Below, piece after piece: positions 34,882 through 43,762 of a DNA stretch of 64,000 nt. The translations under genes and the position numbers were made by a program. Source of the DNA: Sphingobacterium phlebotomi (GTDB lineage: Bacteria; Bacteroidota; Bacteroidia; Sphingobacteriales; Sphingobacteriaceae); assembly GCF_008180195.1 (NCBI RefSeq), contig NZ_VTAV01000012.1:1-64000 (forward strand), written 5' to 3'. Position 1 is the first letter of the stretch. Each line of letters starts with the position of its first letter. The notes beneath the pieces were generated by a model. It saw only the letters and a list, made by a program, of their open reading frames with translations, had not been told where the DNA came from and did not search any database.

Positions 34882-35328
34882 ATGCGAGCAGTTATACAAC
34901 GGGTTACACAAGCTTCGTGTACAGTAGATGGCGTATGTACCGGAGCAATTCAACAAGGGTTATTGGTATTATTGGGTGTAGAAGAAGATGACACAGAGAA
35001 AGAACAGGAATGGTTGGCTCAAAAACTAGTCAATCTTCGTATTTTTTCTGACGAAGCGGGCTTAATGAACAAATCTGTTCAGGATATAGGTGGCAACATC
35101 CTTCTTATATCCCAATTTACCTTAATTGCGCAGACCAAGAAAGGTAATCGGCCTTCTTTTATCCGTGCGGCAAGACCCAACAAAGCAGAACCTTTGTACC
35201 AAGTTATGGGTGAACGTTTATCTACGCTATTGGGTAAACAGGTACAAATGGGTATTTTCGGAGCAGATATGAAAATAGATCTGCGGAATGATGGTCCGGT
35301 AACGATTATTTTGGACACGAAAGAGTAA
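34882..35328 (+). CDS. dtd: D-aminoacyl-tRNA deacylase
   Basis: 148 aa. Removes D-amino acids mischarged on tRNA. MRAVIQRVTQASCTVDG start, the SQFTLIAQTKKGNRPSF catalytic motif and the NDGPVTIIL Gly-cis-Pro motif are intact. Starts 17 nt after the receptor gene and is followed closely by the MazG-like gene. Confidence 0.97.
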   Translation: MRAVIQRVTQASCTVDGVCTGAIQQGLLVLLGVEEDDTEKEQEWLAQKLVNLRIFSDEAGLMNKSVQDIGGNILLISQFTLIAQTKKGNRPSFIRAARPNKAEPLYQVMGERLSTLLGKQVQMGIFGADMKIDLRNDGPVTIILDTKE

Positions 35329-35342
35329 GGAGATTTAAAGAT

Positions 35343-35669
35343 ATGACTATAAAAGAAGCACAAGACCTCGTAGACAAATGGATTAATAGCACCGGTGTGC
35401 GTTATTTCAATGAGTTGACGAACACCGCTATGCTGATGGAAGAAGTGGGAGAAGTGGCGCGGATTATGGCTCGGCAATACGGGGAGCAATCCTTTAAAAA
35501 ATCGGATAAAGAGGTCAATCTAGCAGATGAAATGGCAGATGTATTATTTGTACTTATCTGTCTTGCCAATCAAACAGGGATAGACCTCACCGATGCGTTG
35601 CAAAAAAACCTAGAAAAGAAATCCATCCGTGATGCGGACCGTCACAAGAACAACGAGAAATTATTGTAG
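35343..35669 (+). CDS. MazG-like nucleotide pyrophosphohydrolase
   Basis: 108 aa all-alpha NTP pyrophosphohydrolase. Metal-binding EExxE and ExxD pattern: LMEEVGEVAR and LADEMADVLFVLICLANQ. Likely sanitises non-canonical nucleotides. It is 14 nt after dtd in an apparent operon, and its end overlaps the convergent gene by 9 bases. Confidence 0.92.
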   Translation: MTIKEAQDLVDKWINSTGVRYFNELTNTAMLMEEVGEVARIMARQYGEQSFKKSDKEVNLADEMADVLFVLICLANQTGIDLTDALQKNLEKKSIRDADRHKNNEKLL

Positions 35670-36428
35670 TGTTATTTCTATTTCCGCAAATACGGGTAAA
35701 TGATCGGAAGCATACGTTTCGAGGATTGTGTTATAGGTTTTCCAACTGAATTTCGTTTGTTTTCCGACCATAATATAATCGATTTCGTTTTTTGCTCCAG
35801 TGTTTGGATGCGTCGGGCCGTTAGTTGTCGTATTTCGGACAAACTGTTCTTCTAAGATTTTAATAGTCTCTTCACTAGGTTTCGCATTAAAATCCCCAAC
35901 AAGAATCAACGGATTTTCTATTCTTGCACCTAATTCATTTATATAGTTTGCTTGTGCAACTTTATTTTTTGCTTTTAAATCCAGATGCGTATTCGCAAAA
36001 GACAGGATTTCGCCAGTGGGCAGCTCCAAATCGACAACGGCTAGCGATCTGTTTTCACTTTTTTCGACCATGGGTAAATCATAGTGTTTATTGCCGACAA
36101 TTTTATGCTTTGTAAGGATTAACGTGCCGTATTCGCCTTCTTCTAAATCGATACCCTTCGAGAAAAAATAGTGCATCCCTGTCAGGCTTGCCAATTCTTT
36201 TGCTTGATCTACCATTTGCGAACGCGATACACGGACATCCACTTCTTGTATACCGACAACATCAGCATCAGCGGTTTTAATAACTTCCGCTATGCGGGGC
36301 AAATCGATTTTATTCGGATGGCCCGGCGGATTACCATGATGTATGTTATATGTTAATATGCGAACCGATTGTGCATGGAGCACAACGAAAAAAACACAAA
36401 ATACAATAGTGGAAAAAAATGTTTTCAT
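35661..36428 (-). CDS. Secreted endonuclease/exonuclease/phosphatase-family protein
   Basis: 255 aa from ATG 36428, chosen because it gives a clean signal peptide (hydrophobic VFCVFFVVLHAQ). EEP-fold motifs: LTYNIHHG, GIQEVD (metal Glu), LVGDFNAKPSE, EIDYIMVG and the C-terminal SDHLPVFAEI with catalytic Asp-His. Exported members act on phosphodiesters such as nucleic acids, sphingomyelin or inositol phosphates; the substrate here is not determined. Confidence 0.9.
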   Translation of the reverse strand: MKTFFSTIVFCVFFVVLHAQSVRILTYNIHHGNPPGHPNKIDLPRIAEVIKTADADVVGIQEVDVRVSRSQMVDQAKELASLTGMHYFFSKGIDLEEGEYGTLILTKHKIVGNKHYDLPMVEKSENRSLAVVDLELPTGEILSFANTHLDLKAKNKVAQANYINELGARIENPLILVGDFNAKPSEETIKILEEQFVRNTTTNGPTHPNTGAKNEIDYIMVGKQTKFSWKTYNTILETYASDHLPVFAEIEITLQ

Positions 36429-36494
36429 GGCATCTAAGTTAGACAAAAAAACATTTTTAATTTATATTTACCCACGATAAACTGTTTTGTCTCT

Positions 36495-38192
36495 ATGAAG
36501 TTACTTTCTACCATCTTTTTTATCACTTTATTTTTAGTAAGTCCCCATCCTAAAGCTCAAGATAAACCTCTTACGATCACCGGACAGGAATTTAGCCATG
36601 CCGCGGTAGTCACTGCTCATCCCTTGGCCTCGCAGGTTGGCATAGATATACTCAAAAAAGGGGGGAACGCTATTGATGCTGCCATTGCGGTACAATTCGC
36701 CCTCGCCGTCGTTTATCCAAATGCCGGAAACATCGGTGGAGGTGGCTTTATGGTATACCGGGGCAAGGATGGTCATGTTGCATCCCTTGATTTTCGCGAA
36801 AAAGCATCCGAACACGCACATCGTGATATGTACTTGGATGAAAAAGGGAATCCCATAACGGATCTCAGCCTGTACGGTCAACTCGCCGCGGGTGTACCCG
36901 GCTCGGTTGCTGGAATGGAAGAGGCTCATAAAAGATACGGCAGTATGCCCTGGAAAAAGCTCATCCAACCAGCTATTGATCTTGCTGAAAAGGGATTTTC
37001 CATCACTACCCAGCAAGCAAGAGAATTTAACAACTATCAAGATCGGTTCAAACAGTTTAATCGGAATGGAGCCGCCATTATTCGGAACGAAGAATGGAAA
37101 ACCGGCGATCTATTTGTACAGACACAACTTGCAGGCACGTTAAAACGGATTGCTGAACAAGGACGAGATGGTTTTTATAAAGGGGAAACGGCTGATTTCA
37201 TTATTGCGGAAATGAAACGTGGAAATGGGATTATGACACATGCTGATTTAGCGAACTATCATGCCGTTTGGCGAGAACCCATTGTCGGAACTTATAAGGA
37301 TTACAAGATTATTTCCATGCCTCCTCCTTCTAGTGGTGGCATTGCTTTGTTAGCATTATTACAATCGGTAGAGCAATACCCTCTGCGTGCTTGGGGCTTC
37401 CAATCCGATAGTACAGTAAGGGCAATGGTAGAGGCTGAGCGGCGTATATATGCTGATAGGGCATCCTACCTAGGCGATCCTGATTTTTACAACGTACCGG
37501 TACAATATCTAACCGATAAAAAACTTAACCAAGATCGGATGGCAAACGTAAACCTGGCCAAAGCGACACCTAGTTCCGAAGTACAGGCATCGTCCTTTCC
37601 GGGTTATGAATCGGAAGAAACCACCCACTTCAGCATTGTTGACAAGGACGGGAATGCGGTTTCATTGACGACTACTATTAACGGATCTTATGGCGCTTAT
37701 GTATGGGTAGATGGCGCTGGGTTTCTATTAAATAACGAAATGGATGACTTTTCTGTAAAACCGGGAACACCTAATTTGTATGGTTTACTAGGAGGCAAAG
37801 CGAACGCCATAGCTCCACAAAAAAGGATGTTGAGCGCGATGACTCCCACCATTGTTGAACAGAATGGACAGCTAAAGATGGTTATTGGAACACCCGGCGG
37901 GTCAACGATCATCACATCGGTATTTCAGGGTATTCTTAATGTTCTGGAATTTGGTATGAGTGCACAAGAATCTGTAAACGCACCTCGTTTTCATCACCAA
38001 TGGAAGCCCGATCGCATTGATGTCGAGGGAAAAGCAGTCGCCGAACATGTCCGTACAAGTTTGGAAAGCGACGGTTATGTCCTCTACCCACGACAATCGA
38101 TAGGTCGTATGGAAAATATTGTCGTCCTTCCTAACGGGAAATTACAAACGGGCGCGGATCCACGTGGGGATGATGTCGCTGTAGGGTATTGA
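36495..38192 (+). CDS. ggt: Gamma-glutamyltransferase
   Basis: 565 aa, signal peptide ending PKAQ, periplasmic. Cleaves gamma-glutamyl bonds of glutathione and related compounds. The proenzyme is cut before the Thr in ETTHFSIVDKDGNAVSLT; the substrate-binding GTPGGSTIITSVFQ and the N-terminal GGNAIDAAIAVQ and GNIGGGGFM segments are clear. Length is standard. Monocistronic, convergent with rmuC. Confidence 0.96.
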   Translation: MKLLSTIFFITLFLVSPHPKAQDKPLTITGQEFSHAAVVTAHPLASQVGIDILKKGGNAIDAAIAVQFALAVVYPNAGNIGGGGFMVYRGKDGHVASLDFREKASEHAHRDMYLDEKGNPITDLSLYGQLAAGVPGSVAGMEEAHKRYGSMPWKKLIQPAIDLAEKGFSITTQQAREFNNYQDRFKQFNRNGAAIIRNEEWKTGDLFVQTQLAGTLKRIAEQGRDGFYKGETADFIIAEMKRGNGIMTHADLANYHAVWREPIVGTYKDYKIISMPPPSSGGIALLALLQSVEQYPLRAWGFQSDSTVRAMVEAERRIYADRASYLGDPDFYNVPVQYLTDKKLNQDRMANVNLAKATPSSEVQASSFPGYESEETTHFSIVDKDGNAVSLTTTINGSYGAYVWVDGAGFLLNNEMDDFSVKPGTPNLYGLLGGKANAIAPQKRMLSAMTPTIVEQNGQLKMVIGTPGGSTIITSVFQGILNVLEFGMSAQESVNAPRFHHQWKPDRIDVEGKAVAEHVRTSLESDGYVLYPRQSIGRMENIVVLPNGKLQTGADPRGDDVAVGY

Positions 38193-38202
38193 GATAACGC
38201 CT

Positions 38203-39519
38203 TTACTCCAGATATTTTGGATCGATCTGCTTATTTGCTTTTGCGCCAAGCTGCTTTAGGTTTTCTACTTTTTTGATCACATTTCCCGTACCCGTCGACA
38301 ACTTTCGCATAGCCTCTTGGTGTTTTTCCGACGCACGTTGCAAATGGGTTTCCATTTGTTCCATATCATTCAAAAATCCTACAAACTTGTCATATAGTAA
38401 GCCTGCTTCTTTCGCTATTTCCAATACATTACGGTTTTGGCGCTCCTGTACCCACACACTAGCAATCGTCCGCAATGTAGCCAACAGCGTTGACGGCCCT
38501 ACAATAACGACTTTCCTATCCCAAGCATTGGAAAATAGATCCGATTTTTCCTTAATAGCAACACTCAAAGCAGATTCTACCGGCATAAACAATAGGACAA
38601 AATCTGGAGAATGGATGCCATAGAGATCGTGGTAATTTTTTGCTGATAGCTGCCGGATATGTGATTCGATGGACTGTACATGTTGTTGTAGGTAGTGAAC
38701 TTGTTCTGCTTCCTCTTCCTCATTCACCCAACGTTCGTACGCCGTCAACGATACTTTAGAATCAATGACCAGATGTTTATTTTCCGGAAGTAAAACAATG
38801 GCATCTGGAATTTTACGGCTATTATCTTCGTCAAATACCGCTTGCAGCCTATATTCTTGATCTTTTATCAAACCCGAACGCTCTAATACCCGTTCCAGGA
38901 TAATTTCACCCCAATACCCTTGCTTCTTATTATCGCCTTTCAGTGCTTTTGTCAGATTATTCGCCTCGTTTTTAATGAGCATACTTTGCTGCATAAGCTG
39001 CTCCACTACACCTTTCAATACATTACGTTCTCCAGCTTCTTGCTGGTAAGTACGCTCTACTTTCTCCTCAAACGTTTTGATCTTTTCCTTTAATGGCGTT
39101 AGTATCCGATCTAGCTGTTGTTGGTTAACCGCTGTGAATTTCTGCGTCTTTTCTTCGAGAATAGCATTCGCCATCTGCTGAAATTCTAAATGAAACTGTT
39201 TTCGTAATTGTTGTGTTTCTTCTTGCTGTGCTTGATATTTCTCTTGTTGTGCCTGTAGATAAGCATTGGTGCCTTCGAGTGTCCGCTCTAACGCTGCGCG
39301 TTCACGTCGCTCCGTTTCAAATGCCTGTTCGACAAGCGCTTTTCCCTGCTGTAGCAACCGCTCCCGTTCTTGCACTTTGGTCAGTTCTATCACAGCGGTA
39401 TTCTTCTCTTGCTCGATTTGCAACAAAGCGCTTTTGGGTATTTTTTGCGTCTGCAACCAAAGGAGCCCAATAATGATACCGAATAAGACGACAATGATAA
39501 GAAGTGATAATGTATCCAT
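38203..39519 (-). CDS. rmuC: RmuC family DNA recombination protein
   Basis: 438 aa from ATG 39519 (MDTLSLLIIVVL); a longer frame would overlap the arginase-like gene. One N-terminal membrane helix, then a long Gln/Glu-rich coiled coil (about 30-175), then the RmuC nuclease-like domain with GYWGEIILERVLERSGL, IPDAIVLLPENKHLVIDSKVSL and FVLLFMPVESAL. Limits recombination at inverted repeats in E. coli. Confidence 0.95.
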   Translation of the reverse strand: MDTLSLLIIVVLFGIIIGLLWLQTQKIPKSALLQIEQEKNTAVIELTKVQERERLLQQGKALVEQAFETERRERAALERTLEGTNAYLQAQQEKYQAQQEETQQLRKQFHLEFQQMANAILEEKTQKFTAVNQQQLDRILTPLKEKIKTFEEKVERTYQQEAGERNVLKGVVEQLMQQSMLIKNEANNLTKALKGDNKKQGYWGEIILERVLERSGLIKDQEYRLQAVFDEDNSRKIPDAIVLLPENKHLVIDSKVSLTAYERWVNEEEEAEQVHYLQQHVQSIESHIRQLSAKNYHDLYGIHSPDFVLLFMPVESALSVAIKEKSDLFSNAWDRKVVIVGPSTLLATLRTIASVWVQERQNRNVLEIAKEAGLLYDKFVGFLNDMEQMETHLQRASEKHQEAMRKLSTGTGNVIKKVENLKQLGAKANKQIDPKYLE

Positions 39520-39530
39520 AAACCTCGTCC

Positions 39531-40718
39531 CTACTGTAATTTTTGATGGGTTTTCCACCAGAGATCAGGCATATCACCACCTACCGCTTGTTGATAATCT
39601 TCATACCGACATGGCACCCAGTAATAACGCTCGTTTACAGATCTAGAACCAAAATAAGGCACTTGCATCCACCAACGATCGGATTTCTTACTCTTGACAA
39701 AAACCAATTCGTAATCATCATTTTCTAACGTGGTACGATAAATAATATAAGATGATTTCGGGATAACCGGTGTATCATTTTTACGGCTATAAAATCCGTC
39801 AATAAAGCACCATATCATCTGCGCCACCAAACTGCCAGTATGCCCCATAGGATCAAAAGTGGGATTATATTCGTAAAACCCGATTGACGAACACTTATCT
39901 GACATTCCTGCATAACGTGTTAACTGACAAGCTTCATCTCCATATAGTCCGTTCGGATTTGCATTAGCATTACCCGGTGCTTCGGACGCCCGTATGGCGC
40001 TTATATCGAAACTGACCATATCTGCAGCACGAATTAGGGGCTCTGCCTGATCAAGCTTACCCGCCATCATACCAATACGCATCGTAGTGAAAAATAGCTT
40101 ATCATACATATTAATAGACTCCTTGCTCACTAAATAGGTTTGATAAGCTAGGTTACTTAGATTAAACAGATAGTCGGGTTGATGCAGAATAATATGATTG
40201 AGGTAGGTATTCGAGGTTAACGGGGGATTTTCTACATGATCTTGATCCAAATCAAATCGGGCATCGATAACCGCTATTTCCACACGTTGTTCCAGCCCTT
40301 CGTAACCTGTATATTGGGCGTAGGTGAGATCCTGTCCCCCTCCTATTATAACGGGTATTATATCCTGCTTCACCAATTCTTCCACCACGGTTTTTAAAGC
40401 GATGTACGTATCTTGTATCGTTGCGCCAGCTTGAATATTCCCTAAATCAGCTACACGCACATCATAATCGCCTTGATAGAGATTATAAAAATGCTTTCGC
40501 ACCGCATTTGGCGATTTCTTCACTCCCCCGTTATTACTAGATGCTCGCTCCTCTTCGACACCCACTAAGGCTATATGTGGTTTTTTTTCCGAATCTTCCA
40601 GATCGGGGAAGGACGTTTCATAAGCCTGTATAATTTTTCCGAATTGCGAATTATAAAAATCAGTGCCAGAACAAAAGTCCTGTGTCACGATAGGTGTAAA
40701 GAAATCAGCTAAAGACAT
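39531..40718 (-). CDS. Arginase/formimidoylglutamase-fold protein with degenerate metal site
   Basis: 395 aa from ATG 40718 (MSLADFFTP); 35 further upstream codons look non-coding. The ureohydrolase fold is recognisable, but the ligand motifs are altered: GGGH is GGGQD (126-130), DAHxD is DARFD (152-156), and SxDxD is SFDIS (236-240). Two His and one Asp ligands are thus replaced, so a normal binuclear Mn centre cannot form. Bacteroidota carry such formimidoylglutamase-like proteins of unknown function. It lies 11 nt upstream of rmuC on the same strand. Confidence 0.85.
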   Translation of the reverse strand: MSLADFFTPIVTQDFCSGTDFYNSQFGKIIQAYETSFPDLEDSEKKPHIALVGVEEERASSNNGGVKKSPNAVRKHFYNLYQGDYDVRVADLGNIQAGATIQDTYIALKTVVEELVKQDIIPVIIGGGQDLTYAQYTGYEGLEQRVEIAVIDARFDLDQDHVENPPLTSNTYLNHIILHQPDYLFNLSNLAYQTYLVSKESINMYDKLFFTTMRIGMMAGKLDQAEPLIRAADMVSFDISAIRASEAPGNANANPNGLYGDEACQLTRYAGMSDKCSSIGFYEYNPTFDPMGHTGSLVAQMIWCFIDGFYSRKNDTPVIPKSSYIIYRTTLENDDYELVFVKSKKSDRWWMQVPYFGSRSVNERYYWVPCRYEDYQQAVGGDMPDLWWKTHQKLQ

Positions 40719-40762
40719 GTTAACAAAGTAAAAGGTAATATTTAAAAAGTCAAAAGCGAAAG

Positions 40763-40781
40763 TTTCCACAAATTGTGAAAA
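40763..40781. promoter_or_regulatory. Palindrome in the divergent arginase-like/epimerase spacer
   Basis: TTTCCACAA-A-TTGTGAAAA: 19 bases with symmetric CACAA/TTGTG arms and one mismatched pair. Suitable for a dimeric regulator acting on either neighbour; no known regulator assigned. Confidence 0.3.
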
Positions 40782-40805
40782 GAAAAAAATAGCCGTTTTT
40801 TGCAC

Positions 40806-40836
40806 TTGCAAACCCAGTATCAATAGGTTATCTTTG
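40806..40836 (+). promoter_or_regulatory. Promoter of the epimerase-serB-like operon
   Basis: TTG (40806-40808), 20-bp spacer, TATCTTTG (40829-40836). The predicted start near 40842 precedes the GTG start codon by about 27 nt. Confidence 0.65.
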
Positions 40837-40868
40837 GGCGGAGCAATTTCAACGACAATTCGATATAG

Positions 40869-41843
40869 GTGATATTAGTAACAGGCGGAACAGGTTTTTT
40901 AGGATCCACATTGATTAAGTTATTAATCGATGAGGGAAATGCCGTTCTAGCTATCAAGCGTGAACAGTCTGAAATTCCCGAACTATTACGTTCTTCTTCC
41001 CTAGTGGAATGGCTGCCTGCGGATATCACGGATTATTTCGCTTTAGCCGATGCTTTTGATGGGGTGACACAGGTATATCATTGTGCCGCTAAAATATCCT
41101 ATCAAAAAGAGGACTGGGCGGCCATGTTGCATACGAATATCGAGGGCACCAAACATATTGTCAATCTTTGTTTGGAGCACGGTGCTCGCTTGGTGCACGT
41201 GAGTTCTATTGCCGCCCTAGGTTCTCCGAAAGCGGGCGAATTGATTTCTGAACAAAGTAAATGGGATGATGGGGCTGACCATTCCAAATATGCTCTTTCT
41301 AAGCATGAAAGTGAAATAGAAGTATGGCGCGGCATTATGGAGGGATTGGAGGCTGTTATCGTCAACCCCTCCGTCATTATGGGTGTTGGTTCTGGCAAAA
41401 AGGCCTCTGGAGCAATCTTTAACTTGATCGAAAAAGGAATTAAAGTTTATCCTCCAGGAACAGTGGGCATTGTGGATGTAGAAGATGTGGTCAAAATCAT
41501 GACACTACTAATGAACAATCGGGGGATCAGTGGTGAACGCTTCGTACTAAACAGTGAAAACCTTACCAATAAAAATTTATTGGAACGTATCGCCAAACTA
41601 CTAGATAAACCAGCTCCAACGATTAAAGCAACACCTTTTATGCTTAGCATAGCCTGGAGGGTGGCCAAGATTATCGCCTTATTCAAAGGAGGGCGTCCGG
41701 CATTGTCGCGTGAAACTGCAAAAGCTTCGGCTTCTCATTTGGCTTATACAAATAAGAAAGTGACTGACACTACAGGATACTGTTTCAAGCCGGTTGATTT
41801 AACTTTGAAAGAAATGAGCATGGATTTTAAAACTTATAAATGA
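40869..41843 (+). CDS. NAD(P)-dependent epimerase/dehydratase (extended SDR)
   Basis: 324 aa. N-terminal Rossmann motif VTGGTGFLGSTLIKLL, the NNAA-equivalent VYHCAAKISYQ, and active-site Ser ... YALSKHESE (YxxxK). Substrate unknown; resembles the dihydroflavonol reductase/3-beta-HSD-like branch. Start is GTG 40869, needed to keep the nucleotide-binding strand. Its TGA overlaps the next ATG (ATGA), so the two are cotranslated. Confidence 0.9.
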   Translation: MILVTGGTGFLGSTLIKLLIDEGNAVLAIKREQSEIPELLRSSSLVEWLPADITDYFALADAFDGVTQVYHCAAKISYQKEDWAAMLHTNIEGTKHIVNLCLEHGARLVHVSSIAALGSPKAGELISEQSKWDDGADHSKYALSKHESEIEVWRGIMEGLEAVIVNPSVIMGVGSGKKASGAIFNLIEKGIKVYPPGTVGIVDVEDVVKIMTLLMNNRGISGERFVLNSENLTNKNLLERIAKLLDKPAPTIKATPFMLSIAWRVAKIIALFKGGRPALSRETAKASASHLAYTNKKVTDTTGYCFKPVDLTLKEMSMDFKTYK

Positions 41844-43135
41844 AAAATTATTACATCATCGATTTCGATAGCACATTCACGCAAGTCGAAGCTTTGGATG
41901 AATTAGCAAGAATATCCTTAGAAAATCATCCCGACAGGGAACAAATTTATCAACAGATAGAGGACTACACCAATCTTGCGATGGAAGGAAAGATTTCCTT
42001 TCGAGAGAGCTTAACTGGTCGTGTCCAACTCTTGAGTGCAAATAAAAGTCATCTGGACAAGTTGGTAACCCATCTGAAAAAAAAGGTGTCCCGATCATTT
42101 GGTCGAAATAAGGAGTTTTTCAAAAAAAATAGAGACACTGCACTTATTGTGTCGGGCGGATTCAAGGAGTTTATTACGCCCGTCGTAACACCCTATCACA
42201 TCCAAAAAGAGAATATATATGCCAATACGTTCAAATTTGACAAAGATGGCAACATCATCGGATATGACGAAAACAACCCGCTTTCCGATGAAGGAGGTAA
42301 AGTCAAACTGCTCCACGAGCTTAAATTGGACGGCAGAATATTCGGTATTGGTGATGGTTATTCGGATTTCCAGTTAAAGGAATCTGGTCTAATTGAGAAG
42401 TTCTTCGCTTTTACTGAAAATATCTCACGAAAAAGTGTAACGGACAAAGCTGATCACATCACGCCTAGCTTTGATGAGTTCTTATATGTGAATGATCTCC
42501 CACGCGCTATTTCCTATCCTAAAAACCGTATTTTATGTGTTATTGTGGGTGACGTACCGGAAATTGCTGTCCATATTTTAAAAAGGGATGGTTTCTCTGT
42601 GCGGGTAAAAGACACTTTCGAAGACAAATACACGAAAGATGTCGGTCTGCTTTTATTGGCTGATGGCGTACACATTGAGGATGAACAATTATCCCAAGCA
42701 GACAAATTAAAAACCATTGGATATCTGGGTGACGTAAAAGGATCTATAAACAAAAATATATGCACCGAAAAGGGCATTGTCATTTTTGATGACAAAAAGT
42801 ATAAAAAACGTAACGCGGAATTTATTCCAAGACGTATGGCGGACTTCATCAATAATGGGGATACCTACATGAGTCGAAACTTCCCGAACTTGACATTGCC
42901 TCGTCTTACGCAGGCACATCGTTTGTTGCATATCCACCAAAACGTGCCCGGCATCATGGCGCAGATAAATAATGTATATGCTGAAAACGAGATCAATATT
43001 ATTTCACAATTTCTAATGACAAAAGGAGAAATCGGATACGCTGTTACAGATATTCATACGGCATATGATAGAGATGTTCTAAAGCAATTAAAACAGATCG
43101 ACAATACCATAAAGTTTAGGATATTGTATAAATAA
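41840..43135 (+). CDS. Phosphoserine phosphatase fused to a truncated phosphoglycerate dehydrogenase with ACT domain
   Basis: 431 aa. Residues 1-215 are a SerB-type HAD phosphatase: DFDST (8-12), Ser105 in IVSGG, Lys near 154-156, and GIGDGYSDFQL (169-179). Residues about 228-345 resemble parts of the substrate-binding domain of SerA (ILCVIVGDVPEIA, TIGYLGDVKGSINKN, MADFINNGDTYMSRNFP), but the NAD-binding Rossmann core is absent. Residues 355-431 are a SerA-like ACT domain (RLLHIHQNVPGIMAQIN). Likely a phosphatase with a serine-binding regulatory tail. It overlaps the convergent cyclo-ligase gene. Confidence 0.85.
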   Translation: MKNYYIIDFDSTFTQVEALDELARISLENHPDREQIYQQIEDYTNLAMEGKISFRESLTGRVQLLSANKSHLDKLVTHLKKKVSRSFGRNKEFFKKNRDTALIVSGGFKEFITPVVTPYHIQKENIYANTFKFDKDGNIIGYDENNPLSDEGGKVKLLHELKLDGRIFGIGDGYSDFQLKESGLIEKFFAFTENISRKSVTDKADHITPSFDEFLYVNDLPRAISYPKNRILCVIVGDVPEIAVHILKRDGFSVRVKDTFEDKYTKDVGLLLLADGVHIEDEQLSQADKLKTIGYLGDVKGSINKNICTEKGIVIFDDKKYKKRNAEFIPRRMADFINNGDTYMSRNFPNLTLPRLTQAHRLLHIHQNVPGIMAQINNVYAENEINIISQFLMTKGEIGYAVTDIHTAYDRDVLKQLKQIDNTIKFRILYK

Positions 43136-43688
43136 AGTTAGGTGTTATCACGATATCCAAAGGCACATCCAATGGGTCTACGTCATCGATTTTTTCGACG
43201 GGTTCAAATAGTGATACACCTATCTTTAGACAATCCGGGCGACACTTCGCCAAAAAACGGTCGTAGAATCCCTTCCCGTATCCTATTCTATTGCCGGTTT
43301 TATCAACAACTAATAAAGGAACTAATACGACATCCAGTTGTGTTTCGGCTATCGTTTCTCCGTCGACAGGTTCTACGATTCCCCAAGCATTTTCTTCTAG
43401 CACAACATTGTCGGCTAACAGAAAATGTTTCATGGAATGGTCTTTCTGTTCGGAACGGCTAACAACGATATGTACATCGGGACAATACACTCGGATATTC
43501 GTTATAAACGACCACATATCCGGTTCATTTTGCCCGGTAATAGGCAAAAAAGTATGAATGTAGTGCATCCCTTTCCAATCAAATTGTAAAAGCTGATTCA
43601 ATATACCCGTATTGAACGAACTGATCTGCATCTCCGTTAAGAGAGAACGCTTTCGCTTATAATTTCTCCGTAGTTCCGCTTTTGTCAT
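43116..43688 (-). CDS. 5-formyltetrahydrofolate cyclo-ligase
   Basis: 190 aa. Converts 5-formyl-THF to 5,10-methenyl-THF with ATP. N-terminal KAELRRNYKRKRSLL and the ATP/folate motif RIGYGKGFYDRFL are typical. The 3' end overlaps the serB-like gene by 20 bases tail to tail. Confidence 0.93.
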   Translation of the reverse strand: MTKAELRRNYKRKRSLLTEMQISSFNTGILNQLLQFDWKGMHYIHTFLPITGQNEPDMWSFITNIRVYCPDVHIVVSRSEQKDHSMKHFLLADNVVLEENAWGIVEPVDGETIAETQLDVVLVPLLVVDKTGNRIGYGKGFYDRFLAKCRPDCLKIGVSLFEPVEKIDDVDPLDVPLDIVITPNFIYTIS

Positions 43689-43700
43689 GCTCGATTAATA

Positions 43701-43737
43701 AAAAACGGCCTTGCGCCTGAGAGGCTAACAAGACCGC
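43701..43737 (-). terminator. Terminator after efp
   Basis: On the minus strand CGGTCTTG ... CAAGGCCG encloses a second GCCT-CTC-AGGC stem and is followed by TTTTT. It lies between efp and the cyclo-ligase gene on the same strand. Confidence 0.75.
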
Positions 43738-43762
43738 ATAATCAACCTAACCTAATATTTTT

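Noticed and set aside
39531..40823. N-terminal extension of the arginase-like protein from 40823
   Set aside because: The first 35 residues are Phe-rich and unlike the family; MSLADFFTP at 40718 is the natural start, and the extension would cover the palindrome and spacer.
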